Shown here: positions 1 to 7,872 of the stretch, one piece after another
Position numbering within the stretch: position 1 is the stretch's first letter
Layout: each line of letters starts with the position of its first letter
NCBI GenBank assembly: GCA_900541695.1
Contig: UQKL01000026.1
Coordinates: 1-21,954, forward strand
Reading direction: 5' to 3'
Length of the DNA stretch: 21,954 nucleotides
Source of the DNA: an uncultured Collinsella sp.
GTDB lineage: Bacteria; Actinomycetota; Coriobacteriia; Coriobacteriales; Coriobacteriaceae
The notes under the pieces: generated by a model
What the model was told of the DNA's origin: nothing
What the model saw: only the letters and a program-made list of their open reading frames with translations
Database searches by the model: none
Position numbers and translations under genes: made by a program

Positions 1-17
1 GGTCGACAAATCGAAAT

Positions 18-1001
18 TTAAGTTAGGTACCTGCGGTGGGATGCTTTGACGTTGCGCTGGTCGACCATTGCGTACCTTAATGTGGTGTCTATTTTTTTAT
101 GGCCAAGGAGCACCTGGACTTGTTCGATGGGCATGCCTTTGTCGATTGCCTTTGTAGCAAGCGTTCTTCTGAACTTATGAGGGTGGACCCTTCCTAAATC
201 AAGCTCGCGCCCCAGTTTTCTAAGCAGCGCCTCGACGCCGCCAATTTGTAACCTCTCGTGTGGCGCCTTGCTCGACACGAAGAGGGCTTCCGAGCTGTCT
301 ATTCGTGTTGACAGGTAATTCTCAATATGAACTTTAGTCTTTGCGTCAAAATAGACGATGCGGTCCTTATTACCCTTGCCGTGTACGATGCATTCCCGAT
401 TGATGGTGTCGATGGAGTTCCTGTCCAACGAGACGAGTTCACCCACACGCATGCCCGTGGAGCGCAACAGGTCGATCAGGGCAAGGTTTCGGGGCGACCC
501 GCAGTTATCGCAAAGAATTTCAACGACTTCATCGCTATACGTTTCCTTTATGGGCTGCGGAGCCTTGACTCTTTTAATGCGTCTTACCGGGCTCTTAATG
601 ATACGGTCCTCGTCTTCGAGCCATGAGTAGAAGCTTGAGATGATTCTTCGGACATTGTCGACGGTGACGCGACTGACGCCGGCTTTTTGCTGATAGTCGG
701 AAAGATAGGACCTAATCTCTTCGGTTCCCAGGTCGCAAGCTGGCGTATCGAATGATTCAAGCATTTTATTGATGGTGGTTTCGTAGTAGGAGATGGTCCT
801 ATCCGAGCAGCCTTCGAGGCGTTTTGCAGACAGAAATAGATCTAGGAATGATTCGCTTTCACCGTTGCCGCCGTCTTCGGCTAATTGACTTTCATCGAAA
901 AGGCAGTGCGATAAAACCTTTTTGAGCTGGCGGTTCTGCTGCGTGGTCAGGTAGGGGAGCATGAGACGGGTAATTTCTCTAGCCGTTTTCGTGAGATCCA
1001 T
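18..1001 (-). CDS. Tyrosine-type site-specific recombinase/integrase (XerC/D-like)
   Basis: A 327-aa tyrosine recombinase that would cut and rejoin DNA at specific sites through a covalent phosphotyrosine intermediate. The catalytic set is complete: Arg185 in TGMRVGEL, Lys209 in HGKGNKDR, His275-x-x-Arg278 in HPHKFRRT, His301 in LLGHKK and Tyr310 in TTLRYAMV. A core-binding (SAM-like) domain spans about residues 50-135. I chose the ATG at 1001 because AAGGAAGG lies 8 bases before it. An in-frame ATG at 1043 has no comparable ribosome site. The length is near that of XerC/XerD, but the N-terminus carries about 45 extra residues before the core-binding domain. No tRNA or paired attachment site is visible nearby, so it could be an integrase of a small element, an invertase or an orphan. 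The gene sits at the contig edge, so its downstream context is unseen. Confidence 0.9.
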   Translation of the reverse strand: MDLTKTAREITRLMLPYLTTQQNRQLKKVLSHCLFDESQLAEDGGNGESESFLDLFLSAKRLEGCSDRTISYYETTINKMLESFDTPACDLGTEEIRSYLSDYQQKAGVSRVTVDNVRRIISSFYSWLEDEDRIIKSPVRRIKRVKAPQPIKETYSDEVVEILCDNCGSPRNLALIDLLRSTGMRVGELVSLDRNSIDTINRECIVHGKGNKDRIVYFDAKTKVHIENYLSTRIDSSEALFVSSKAPHERLQIGGVEALLRKLGRELDLGRVHPHKFRRTLATKAIDKGMPIEQVQVLLGHKKIDTTLRYAMVDQRNVKASHRRYLT

Positions 1002-1422
1002 GGTGGCGTCCTTCCTTGTACGGTGGGTGGCGCTATTTCCCATTGTTTACCCGTGCGTTATGGAAGGGATGCCGGGTGGCACTTCCGCTGGGCCGCGTCA
1101 AGGGAACCCGTGAAACCCCGCGCAGACCTCCGCATCACTTCGGTGCGGCTTTGCCTGCAGAGTGAGATGTTCAGAAGCGTTTTATTAACGGGGGATGTCT
1201 TTCGGATTCTTTTGATGGGGATGTGGAAACACTGATGAAGTTTACGAATAGCGAGGTTGAGGGGTTCGCCTGTGCCCATCGCCTCTCGTGTGCGGATGGA
1301 TGGTGCCGGTGGTTGTTTGAGACTGCAGTCGCGCCGACGGGATTGGTTGGGGTCAGTACAAGGCGAGCGCGTCCCATGCCGTTATGGTAGATGCATCTTT
1401 GTCGATAGAGCGCTCGATTAAT
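1002..1422. other. 421-bp intergenic stretch without a convincing gene
   Basis: This stretch lies between the recombinase start and the stop of the next minus-strand gene. Short open frames exist on both strands, but none has a good ribosome site together with a plausible protein. A weak 5-bp stem (CCGCA at 1130-1134 with TGCGG at 1144-1148) is present. No tRNA, clear promoter or repeat array was seen. It should contain the promoter of the recombinase, but I cannot place one with confidence. Confidence 0.5.
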
Positions 1423-1956
1423 CTACGCGGGAGCGCTGAGAAGATCTTCCAGCATCGGGTCTATCCCGGCGGCGACCATGCCCTCGATCAGGTGCTGGGC
1501 GTGGAACCGACCAACTGTCCATGCGATATATGAAAGCATCTGACAAGCGCGCTCCTTGATATCAAATGCAGCTTTGCTTAGAACGATTGCCTCTGCGATG
1601 TCGGCAAATGCGTCGTGATCTCCCCATGTCTTACAGGCTTGTATCATGCCCTGGTCGATAGCATCCATAACAAAGGCGCCGGATCCGTCCGCAACGCACG
1701 CGCCGTCGGCAAAGAGCTTCCAGCTGGACGGCTCGCGCGAATCGTCTCCGAGTAGCTGAATCTGCAGCACGTGCGGATTACCGTCGGCGCAGAGCTCTTC
1801 CTCGAGCTTCTGCACGGTAAAGCGCATCTGGTGGGAGAGGCTGCTCTTGACCATGGCCGAGGCATAGCCGCTCGGCTCGTCCAGGAGATGCATTTGTTTT
1901 GGCTTGGCCGCCAAGCTGTGGAAGCTGCGCTCACTGCGCACAGAGAAATTGTCCAT
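1423..1956 (-). CDS. Hypothetical protein, 177 aa
   Basis: I do not recognise this family. The frame stays open to 2229, but the likely start is the ATG at 1956, preceded by AAAGGAGT with 5 bases of spacing. The protein begins MDNFSVRSERSF and is soluble-looking, with no signal peptide or membrane segment. The middle (about residues 55-95) has alternating hydrophobic residues suggestive of strands (HVLQIQLLGDD, WKLFADGACV). The C-terminal half is helical and rich in Ala (DAFADIAEAIVLSKAAF, ending MLEDLLSAPA). It is transcribed away from the AAA ATPase gene, and the two share a 368-bp intergenic region. That layout allows shared regulation but does not show it. Confidence 0.7.
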   Translation of the reverse strand: MDNFSVRSERSFHSLAAKPKQMHLLDEPSGYASAMVKSSLSHQMRFTVQKLEEELCADGNPHVLQIQLLGDDSREPSSWKLFADGACVADGSGAFVMDAIDQGMIQACKTWGDHDAFADIAEAIVLSKAAFDIKERACQMLSYIAWTVGRFHAQHLIEGMVAAGIDPMLEDLLSAPA

Positions 1957-2105
1957 ACGGACTCCTTTCATCGATGTTGGCAGGGCCACCGTGCCTCTTG
2001 GCCGGTTGGCGTCGGGATCGTGGAGCCAACTCTCTACCCCGACTCTGGATAAAACGCGCCCGTTCCTTGCGGGCACGATGGAGTCTATCAGCGCGCGCGG
2101 ACAGT

Positions 2106-2149
2106 AATCAAGCGCCGCCTGCGAAATGACGCGCGGGCGGCGCTTGATT
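2106..2149. other. 14-bp perfect inverted repeat in the divergent intergenic region
   Basis: AATCAAGCGCCGCC at 2106-2119 is perfectly complementary to GGCGGCGCTTGATT at 2136-2149, with a 16-base loop. Neither side has a run of T longer than three, so a standard terminator is unlikely. It sits between the divergent unknown gene and the ATPase gene. It could be a protein-binding dyad, a small RNA stem or a small palindromic repeat. Confidence 0.6.
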
Positions 2150-2175
2150 TCGCCGGCTGCTGTTAGGCTTAAATT

Positions 2176-2291
2176 CGAAAAAGTGTCGAAATCTCCCGTG
2201 TAAAAGTACGGAAAAGTGTCGTAATACACACTTTAGAACTTAGAAAAAGTGCCGAAATAAGCACCTAACAACCACGGAAAAGTGTATCCTA
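2176..2291 (+). repeat. Four 17-bp direct repeats at exact 33-bp spacing
   Basis: The copies start at 2176, 2209, 2242 and 2275. They read CGAAAAAGTGTCGAAAT, CGGAAAAGTGTCGTAAT, AGAAAAAGTGCCGAAAT and CGGAAAAGTGTATCCTA. The shared core is RAAAAGTG. Start-to-start distance is 33 bp in every case, about three DNA turns, so bound proteins would lie on nearly one face. The sequences between copies do not resemble one another. The fourth copy runs into a possible -10 (TATCCT, 2285-2290) of the ATPase gene. These look like operator or activator sites for that gene. Confidence 0.8.
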
Positions 2292-2324
2292 GTGCTAAAA
2301 CAGCACGTAATAAGGGGTACGCTT

Positions 2325-3647
2325 ATGCTGCAGAGAAAAGCGAAAGCACAGTTTGAATCTTGGCTTGCCTCGTCGCCTAACAAGGCTCTTTTGGTCAAGG
2401 GCGCCCGACAGGTAGGAAAGTCATATTTGGTCAACGTCTTTGCAAGCGAATCGTTCGAAAATGTCGTGACGTTCGACCTTATCGCCGACGCGTCCGTGCG
2501 CGATTCGTTTTTGGCGGCAAAAAGCGCGGATGACCTGCTTATGCGCATGTCTATTGCTGCAACGCAGCCGATGGTTGCGAACAAGACCGTTGTGGTTATC
2601 GACGAGGTGCAGCGATGCCCCAACGTAGTGACGTTTATCAAATACCTGGTCCAGCGCGGCGACTTTCGATACATCCTTACCGGATCGCTCCTTGGCGTTG
2701 AGCTCGAGGGCATCGATTCCCTGCCGGTGGGGTATGTCGAGCAGGTCCAGATGTACCCGCTCGACTTTGAGGAGTTCTGCTGGGCAAGCGGCGTTGCTGC
2801 CGGAGCGTTTGACATGCTCAGGGGTTGTCTAAAGGACGAAAAGGAGCTCCCCGACTATCTGTATGACCGCTTGCTCAATCTGTTCCATCAGTATGTGGTG
2901 GTGGGGGGCATGCCCGACGCGGTCAATTCCTTCTTGGCGACGCGCAATGTCGACGAGGTTCGAAACATCCACCGCGATCTTCACGCCCTGTATCGCGATG
3001 ACATCGCAAAGTACGCTCCGCCCGAGCTACGCTTGGTTATTCGAGATATCTATGATTTGATTCCCAGCGAGGCCGGCTCCAAAAACAAGCGATTCAAGCT
3101 GTCGTCGATTAACGGTGTCAAACGTTTTTCGCAAGTGACAGATCATTTTCTCTGGTTATCGGAGGCGGGTGTCGCGCTTCCCGTGTATAACGTAACGGCG
3201 CCCGTGGCACCCCTTTTATTGGGGGAGCAGCGAAATCTATTTAAGCTGTTTTACCTGGACACCGGAATGCTCATGTCGTCGTATTCCAAAAAGGTCGCCC
3301 AAGGCGTTTTTGATGGGGAGGCGGAAGACGCCTTTGGCATGAATATGGGGGCAGCGTTTGAGGGCTTCGTCGCCCAAGAGCTCAAAGCTCATGGATTCAG
3401 ATTGCGCTACTTTACGTCCAAAAAGGTCGGTGAGCTCGATTTTGTGGAAGAGACGTTCGATGGGGAAGTGTTTGCCATCGAGGTCAAATCGGGCAAGAGC
3501 TTTAAGGCCCACGCGGCGCTCGATAACGCACTGGCAACGAAGGGCTACGGAATCGATCGCGCCCTGGTACTTGCGGAATGTAATCTTCACCGCGATGGTG
3601 ACGTGCTGTATCTGCCCATCTTTATGGCAGGGTTTTTGGAGCCGTAA
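2325..3647 (+). CDS. AAA ATPase with DUF4143-type C-terminal domain
   Basis: A 440-aa ATP-binding protein of the widespread AAA_14/DUF4143 family, whose cellular role is not settled. The Walker A motif is GARQVGKS at about 26-33. Walker B is VVVIDE at 89-94, and a sensor-like YILTGS lies near 117-121. The C-terminal part carries GELDFV and AIEVKSGK, with Asp372, Glu386 and Lys388, matching the D...ExK pattern of the PD-(D/E)xK nuclease-like fold typical of this family. Whether it cuts DNA is unknown. I chose the ATG at 2325 because AAGGGG lies 7 bases upstream. A GTG at 2292 is in frame but falls in the last upstream repeat. It is a single-gene unit converging on the membrane-protein gene, 37 bp away. 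Four 33-bp-spaced repeats upstream suggest its own regulation. Confidence 0.9.
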   Translation: MLQRKAKAQFESWLASSPNKALLVKGARQVGKSYLVNVFASESFENVVTFDLIADASVRDSFLAAKSADDLLMRMSIAATQPMVANKTVVVIDEVQRCPNVVTFIKYLVQRGDFRYILTGSLLGVELEGIDSLPVGYVEQVQMYPLDFEEFCWASGVAAGAFDMLRGCLKDEKELPDYLYDRLLNLFHQYVVVGGMPDAVNSFLATRNVDEVRNIHRDLHALYRDDIAKYAPPELRLVIRDIYDLIPSEAGSKNKRFKLSSINGVKRFSQVTDHFLWLSEAGVALPVYNVTAPVAPLLLGEQRNLFKLFYLDTGMLMSSYSKKVAQGVFDGEAEDAFGMNMGAAFEGFVAQELKAHGFRLRYFTSKKVGELDFVEETFDGEVFAIEVKSGKSFKAHAALDNALATKGYGIDRALVLAECNLHRDGDVLYLPIFMAGFLEP

Positions 3648-3684
3648 CGTGCCGCCGGCTCTTCCGGCCTTCCCTTAACCCTCG

Positions 3685-4671
3685 CTACTCGTCGTCTTCG
3701 TCGTTGGGATCGCCCTTGAGGGTGTTGATGTCCAGGTACTGGTTGTCGTCCTCTTTTTGCTGGGTCTCCGACTCCGCTTGGGTGGGGCCGCGGAACAGCT
3801 GGAATCCCTCAAACGCAATGACGCCGAGCAGGGCAATGATAATGGCGATAAAGGCAACCTTGACTGCCTGCGGAAATTCCGAGAAACGTAGCGCCTTTTC
3901 CTCGGCGTAATAATCGGCGAAGCGCTCTTCGCCCGTGCTTTTGGTATACGCCGGCGCGGCCGCGGCCTCCGGATCATATTCCGGTGCGGGCGTGGCAGCG
4001 TACGGATCGTTGAGATAATCGCTCGATGCGGTGCCATAATTCTCGGTCTCGATGCGACCGGCGCCAGCATAGCCATCGGAATAATCGGAATATGCCGCAC
4101 CGCCTTCATAGCCCGCGGCGCTCGTGTTGGCGGCAAAAAGCGGGTTAACTGGAACGTCGAGCGCCGGCATGCCGGTAGAGGTCTCATCCAGATCGGCTGC
4201 GGCCCAGGAATCGTGGGCGACCTGATGGGCAACGGGCTCATCAAGCCTTGTGACCGGAGGTTTGCGTGCCGCAGGAACAGGTAACTGCTGGGCGCTGTAC
4301 ATAACGGTGCTGTCGGCCGATTTGCCCTGCGTCGCTGCAGCGAGAAATGCCGCCGTCTCGGACGGGTCGCTTGCGGGGCGGCGTGCGGGCGTGGGCGCCG
4401 AAGTGGGTGCGGGCGTAGACGTGGGCGTCGAAACAGGCGACTGCGCAGGAGTCGGCGCAGATGCGGGCTTAGGCGCAAGTGCGGGATTGGGGCTTGACGG
4501 ACGAGCCCCGCCGCCCATGAGTTCGTCGGCGGTCCACGGGCGATCATCCATCACGTCGTCAAGGCTCAGCGAAAACAGGTCGTCTTCACCCTCATCGAAC
4601 ATGCGGTGCACATGTCCACCAATTGCCGGAATCAATCCGCGACCGGTGCATGATGCCTTGCTCAACGCCAT
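3685..4671 (-). CDS. Proline/alanine-rich single-pass membrane protein, unknown function
   Basis: A 328-aa protein of no recognised family. The order is an acidic N-terminal patch (about 24-52, FDEGEDDLFSLSLDDVMDD), a Pro/Ala/Thr-rich low-complexity linker (about 57-100), a disordered Ala/Tyr/Ser-rich region to about 260, one hydrophobic helix at about 270-290 (VAFIAIIIALLGVIAF), and a short acidic tail ending NDEDDE. There is no N-terminal signal peptide. The charge pattern suggests a long cytoplasmic N-terminus and a short outside tail, but this is inference. The ATG at 4671 is preferred because AAAGGGTGG lies 6 bases upstream, although the frame is open to 4929. The inside ATG at 4602 has poor spacing. 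The family may be lineage-restricted. A second long frame in the same DNA is Arg/Pro-rich and is a composition artefact. Confidence 0.75.
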   Translation of the reverse strand: MALSKASCTGRGLIPAIGGHVHRMFDEGEDDLFSLSLDDVMDDRPWTADELMGGGARPSSPNPALAPKPASAPTPAQSPVSTPTSTPAPTSAPTPARRPASDPSETAAFLAAATQGKSADSTVMYSAQQLPVPAARKPPVTRLDEPVAHQVAHDSWAAADLDETSTGMPALDVPVNPLFAANTSAAGYEGGAAYSDYSDGYAGAGRIETENYGTASSDYLNDPYAATPAPEYDPEAAAAPAYTKSTGEERFADYYAEEKALRFSEFPQAVKVAFIAIIIALLGVIAFEGFQLFRGPTQAESETQQKEDDNQYLDINTLKGDPNDEDDE

Positions 4672-4795
4672 TCTGTTCCACCCTTTCGAAATACCAATGA
4701 CATCGATTATATGGAACTTCTCAAGCGGCTCGGTCTTGGATTCGCGCTTTCCAGAACTCGCGCCCAAAAAGGGGAGGGGCAATCCAGGCGAGTGC

Positions 4796-5449
4796 CTACT
4801 TGTCGCTGGCCGTCGCTTTGGCCTCGTTGAGGTAGCTATAGAAGCTGTATTTGGAGATGCCAAAGAACTCGCAGGCGCGTTCGCTCGACTTGGAAATGAG
4901 GAAGGCGCCGCGACGGTCGAGGTAGCCAATGGCGCGAACGCGCTCGTCTTTGGTCATGAGTGCCGCGGGCTTGCCCACAAACTGCTCGCACTCGTGCAGC
5001 AGGTCCTCGAGCAGGTCGCCGATGTTCTTGGTAATGGGCTCGGGCTCGGTGTAGCCCGAGCCGCCGGTGCCGGTAAAGGCGTCGAGCGAACGCTCAAAAG
5101 CCTTCATAAGCGTAATGTCAAAGTTGATGCCCAAAATGCCGACGGGCTTGCCCTCGTCGTTGCGGATAAAGATGGTCGAGGACTTGAGCAGCTTGCCATC
5201 GGTGGTTTTGGTGAGGTATGGCTCGCGGTCGTGCACGTCGGTGGTGCCCTCGTGCATGGACTCAAACACAATATGGCTGGGGCCGTCACCCAGTTTGCGC
5301 CCGCTGACGTGGCCGTTTTCAATCACTACGATGGAGTGGTCCACGTCCTCGGTCTCCAGGTCGTGGACGACGACTTCGCAGTTGGGGCCAAATTGGAGCG
5401 CCAGGCCGTGTGCGAGGCGCTTGTAGAACTCAATCTGTGCGGGGGTCAT
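4796..5449 (-). CDS. YheO-type PAS/HTH transcriptional regulator
   Basis: A 217-aa DNA-binding regulator with the two-part structure of the YheO/DauR family. The N-terminal PAS-like sensor domain (about 5-118) includes CEVVVHDLE, VGILGINFDITLM and a central SSTIFIRNDEG. The C-terminal HTH_22 region (about 160-212) ends RACEFFGISKYSFYSYLNEAK. Known family members respond to small molecules such as D-amino acids, but the ligand here is unknown. The ATG at 5449 has AGGAAGG four bases upstream. It is transcribed divergently from the molybdenum-cofactor nucleotidyltransferase across a 165-bp gap. Control of that gene or of itself is plausible but not shown. The length is typical for the family. 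Confidence 0.9.
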   Translation of the reverse strand: MTPAQIEFYKRLAHGLALQFGPNCEVVVHDLETEDVDHSIVVIENGHVSGRKLGDGPSHIVFESMHEGTTDVHDREPYLTKTTDGKLLKSSTIFIRNDEGKPVGILGINFDITLMKAFERSLDAFTGTGGSGYTEPEPITKNIGDLLEDLLHECEQFVGKPAALMTKDERVRAIGYLDRRGAFLISKSSERACEFFGISKYSFYSYLNEAKATASDK

Positions 5450-5614
5450 GGGTGCCTTCCTAAAAATTTGTTTGGGCTCACTGTGCCATAAACCCCACTT
5501 GTTCGCAAATAACGAAAGCGTCGCTGCGTTATAAGACCGTCAACGGCCAGGACACCATCCTTATGCACCCGCGGCGCGAGTTATGGGTACGATGACTTCA
5601 GGGGAGGTATCACC

Positions 5615-6205
5615 ATGAAACTTGGATGCGTCATTATGGCTTCGGGCGAGGGCAAGCGGTTTGGCTCTAACAAGATGCTTGCCGATATCTGCGGAAAGCC
5701 GCTGATTCAGCGGACGATTGAGTCGGTGCCCAAAGGATTTGACGTTGTTGTTACAACGCGTTGGCCCCAAGTTGCCGAGATTTGCCGTGAGCTGCGCTGC
5801 GCGTGCGCACTGCACGATGGCGCGCTCAGGAGCGAGAGCGTGCGCGCCGGTCTTACCTGGGGAGCCGATCGCGGCTGGAAGGGCTGCCTCTTTTTACCGG
5901 GCGACCAGCCGCTCGTGAGTTCGGATTCCTTTGAGGCGATCGCCGGTGCTTTTAAGGCCAACGGCGGCGTCGCGCCCGTGCGTCTTGCCCTAAACGGTGA
6001 ACCCGCCTCGCCGGTGCTGTTCCCTGCGAGTCTCTTTCCCGACCTTATGGGGCTTAAGGGCAAGGATGGCGGATCGTCGCTGCTGCGCGGCCGCGCCGAT
6101 GTTCAGTTGGTCGAGGCGCGCGCGTACGAGCTGTGGGACGTCGACACCGCCAAGGGTCAGCGCCGCGTCTCGGAGCACATCGCCGGCTGCTACGCGCCTC
6201 GCTAG
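5615..6205 (+). CDS. mocA: MobA/MocA-like molybdenum cofactor nucleotidyltransferase
   Basis: A 196-aa NTP-transferase of the NTP_transf_3 family. Members add CMP or GMP to molybdopterin to make the dinucleotide cofactor of molybdenum hydroxylases. The nucleotide-binding start is GEGKRFGSNK (11-20), the metal-binding segment is LPGDQPL with Asp97, and DVDT lies near residue 175. It has no N-terminal or C-terminal extra domain. The ATG at 5615 follows GGGGAGG with 7 bases of spacing. The neighbouring yqeC, yqeB and xdhC genes favour a role with selenium-dependent molybdenum hydroxylases and a CTP-using enzyme (MocA), but substrate choice cannot be read from sequence alone. It converges with yqeC, with 26 bp between stop codons holding a short GGCGC/GCGCC stem. 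Confidence 0.85.
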   Translation: MKLGCVIMASGEGKRFGSNKMLADICGKPLIQRTIESVPKGFDVVVTTRWPQVAEICRELRCACALHDGALRSESVRAGLTWGADRGWKGCLFLPGDQPLVSSDSFEAIAGAFKANGGVAPVRLALNGEPASPVLFPASLFPDLMGLKGKDGGSSLLRGRADVQLVEARAYELWDVDTAKGQRRVSEHIAGCYAPR

Positions 6206-6231
6206 CAGAAAGGGCGCCAGGGCAGCGCCAG

Positions 6232-6966
6232 CTATTTGAGGCTGGTGGCGATGACGGGGCGGCCGAGGGTAGCCTCGAAGCGGTCGGCCATAGCCGGGTC
6301 GCTGAGCGCGTCGACTTGGTTGAGCATGACGCGGGCGGTGCCGAGCTTCAGCGCCTGCATCTCGGCATTGAGCACCTGGGCGACGCGTTCGGGCGTGGCG
6401 ATGTCGGTGGGCTCGCAGCCACAGCGCTCGCAGAAGAGCTCGGGGCGGTGGACAACCTCGGTGACGGGTTTGCCCAGCCCCGAGGCGCCGACGAGCAAGA
6501 CAACGTTTGCCGTGGCGGCGGGAATTACCGGCTCCCAGGCGGCATGCGCCTTGAGCGGGAGTCGCTTGCTGCCATCTGCCTCGGCCAACACATAGTCAAA
6601 GCGCTGTGCCAGCTCGTTGGGCGGCTCGGCGGGGGCGGAGAGCTTGCCTGTCTCCGGGTCCAAGACGCCTGCCTGGCAGATGACTCCGCGCGCAAGGCCC
6701 GCGCAGGCCTCGCAGGTGCAACCGGAGACATGCGAGGCGCCCGGCTTCCAAGGCGCGGCGTCCAGGCGACGGTTCGACCCGTCCCATGGCACGCCGGCGA
6801 CGGGAAGCATATGCGTGGTGGTGCAGAGGAGCACGCGGCCGCCAGCGCGCATGAGCTCAAGACCCAGCGTCTTGAGCAAGGTCGACTTGCCGCCGCTGCC
6901 GATAATCGCGGTAATGCCCGGCTCAATCCTGAGCGCCGAGGCAAGATTGCCGCTAACCGTTTCCAT
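6232..6966 (-). CDS. yqeC: YqeC, selenium-dependent hydroxylase accessory protein
   Basis: A 244-aa P-loop protein of the YqeC family, which occurs in genomes with selenium-dependent molybdenum hydroxylases. Its biochemical role is not established. The P-loop is GSGGKST (about 23-29). The conserved region FDYVLAEADGSKRLPLKAH is present. Two cysteine groups stand out: Cys83, Cys85 and Cys88 in SGCTCEAC, and the CERCGC segment near residue 180. They could bind a metal or selenium species (inference). The ATG at 6966 has GGCGGTG upstream. It lies on the strand opposite its partners mocA and yqeB and is divergent from yqeB, with about 100 bp between the start codons. Usually these genes are clustered on one strand, so this copy may have been inverted or have its own control. 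Confidence 0.88.
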   Translation of the reverse strand: METVSGNLASALRIEPGITAIIGSGGKSTLLKTLGLELMRAGGRVLLCTTTHMLPVAGVPWDGSNRRLDAAPWKPGASHVSGCTCEACAGLARGVICQAGVLDPETGKLSAPAEPPNELAQRFDYVLAEADGSKRLPLKAHAAWEPVIPAATANVVLLVGASGLGKPVTEVVHRPELFCERCGCEPTDIATPERVAQVLNAEMQALKLGTARVMLNQVDALSDPAMADRFEATLGRPVIATSLK

Positions 6967-6979
6967 CTGTTCACCGCCG

Positions 6980-6985
6980 TATAAT
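6980..6985 (+). promoter_or_regulatory. Possible -10 element (TATAAT) between yqeC and yqeB
   Basis: A perfect TATAAT lies about 84 bases before the yqeB start. No good -35 sits 16-18 bp upstream. Read on the minus strand, the same AT-rich patch gives TATTAT ahead of yqeC. The intergenic region probably holds divergent promoters, but only the -10 match is visible. Confidence 0.35.
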
Positions 6986-7068
6986 ACTGTGATAATAAAT
7001 AATCATCAGAGTAGCGGTCGAACCGCTTTTGCTCTGCTCAAACCGTAGCACAGGGAGGTGCCCCGGGA

Positions 7069-7863
7069 ATGCTCGTTTATGTTCGCGGCGCCGGCGATAT
7101 CGCCACGGGCGTCGCCGCTCGCTTGGTGCGCGCCGGCGTGTCGGTTGTCATGGCCGATATCGCGGTCCCCACGTGCATCCGTCGCACGATCAGTTTTTGC
7201 GAGGCCATTCGCCTGGGCGAGGTCCAGGTCGAGGGCATTCGTGCCCGCTTGGCGCAGACGCCGGCAGAGGCGCTCGAGATTACCCAAGCGGGGGATGTTG
7301 CCGTCGTGGTAGACCCCCGGGCCAAGATGCTCGACGAACTAAAGCCCGCTGCCGTGGTCGACGCGATTCTGGCTAAGCGCAACTTGGGCACCACGCGCGA
7401 TATGGCGCCTGTCGTCATCGCCGTGGGGCCGGGCTTTACCGCGCCGGTCGATTGCGACGCCGTGGTCGAGACCATGCGCGGTCATTTCCTCGGCCGCGTC
7501 ATCACCCAGGGCTCGCCCCAACCCAATACGGGCGTGCCGGGCATCATCGCCGGCTATGGCAAAGAGCGCGTTATCCACAGCCCCGCCGCCGGCGTGTTTA
7601 GGTCCGACCGCGCGATCGGCGACATCGTGAGTGCCGGCGATGTGATCGGGTATGCGGGTGATACTCCCATGGTCACGCAGATTGACGGCTGCTTGCGCGG
7701 CCTTTTGGCCGACGGCGTTCAGGTGACCGAGGGCTTTAAGTGCGCCGACGTCGACCCGCGCGGCGATGCCAGCTATATCAACTATATTTCGGACAAGGCG
7801 ACGTCGGTCGGCGGCGGCGTACTCGAGGCGCTCGCCATGCTCACCGGTGTATTCCAGGGATAG
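7069..7863 (+). CDS. yqeB: YqeB (EF2563 family), selenium-dependent molybdenum hydroxylase system protein
   Basis: A 264-aa protein of the YqeB/EF2563 family, a marker of the selenium-dependent molybdenum hydroxylase trait. Its exact reaction is unknown, but it is thought to help make or insert the labile selenium form of the cofactor. The N-terminus carries the family glycine motif RGAGDIATGVAARL and the PxCIRRTISF segment. A central VVIAVGPGF and the later NTGVPGIIAGYG and RVIHSPAAGVF segments are also conserved in this family. The ATG at 7069 sits after GGGAGGTGCCCCGGGA, so the ribosome site is usable though long-spaced. It reads directly into xdhC, 9 bp downstream, so the two are very probably co-transcribed. 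No selenocysteine codon is seen in it. Confidence 0.9.
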   Translation: MLVYVRGAGDIATGVAARLVRAGVSVVMADIAVPTCIRRTISFCEAIRLGEVQVEGIRARLAQTPAEALEITQAGDVAVVVDPRAKMLDELKPAAVVDAILAKRNLGTTRDMAPVVIAVGPGFTAPVDCDAVVETMRGHFLGRVITQGSPQPNTGVPGIIAGYGKERVIHSPAAGVFRSDRAIGDIVSAGDVIGYAGDTPMVTQIDGCLRGLLADGVQVTEGFKCADVDPRGDASYINYISDKATSVGGGVLEALAMLTGVFQG

Positions 7864-7872
7864 GAAATTGCA

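Noticed and set aside
1957..2229. N-terminal extension of the 177-aa hypothetical protein
   Set aside because: The strong AAAGGAGT site before the ATG at 1956 supports the shorter protein, and the extension contains the hairpin and a repeat copy.
2176..2291. CRISPR array from the regularly spaced repeats
   Set aside because: Repeats are only 17 bp, imperfect, four in number with 16-bp spacers, and lie at a promoter with no cas genes.
4250..5491. 413-codon plus-strand frame over the membrane protein and regulator genes
   Set aside because: Its Ala/Gly/Val-rich content mirrors the minus-strand genes, which have clear domains and ribosome sites.
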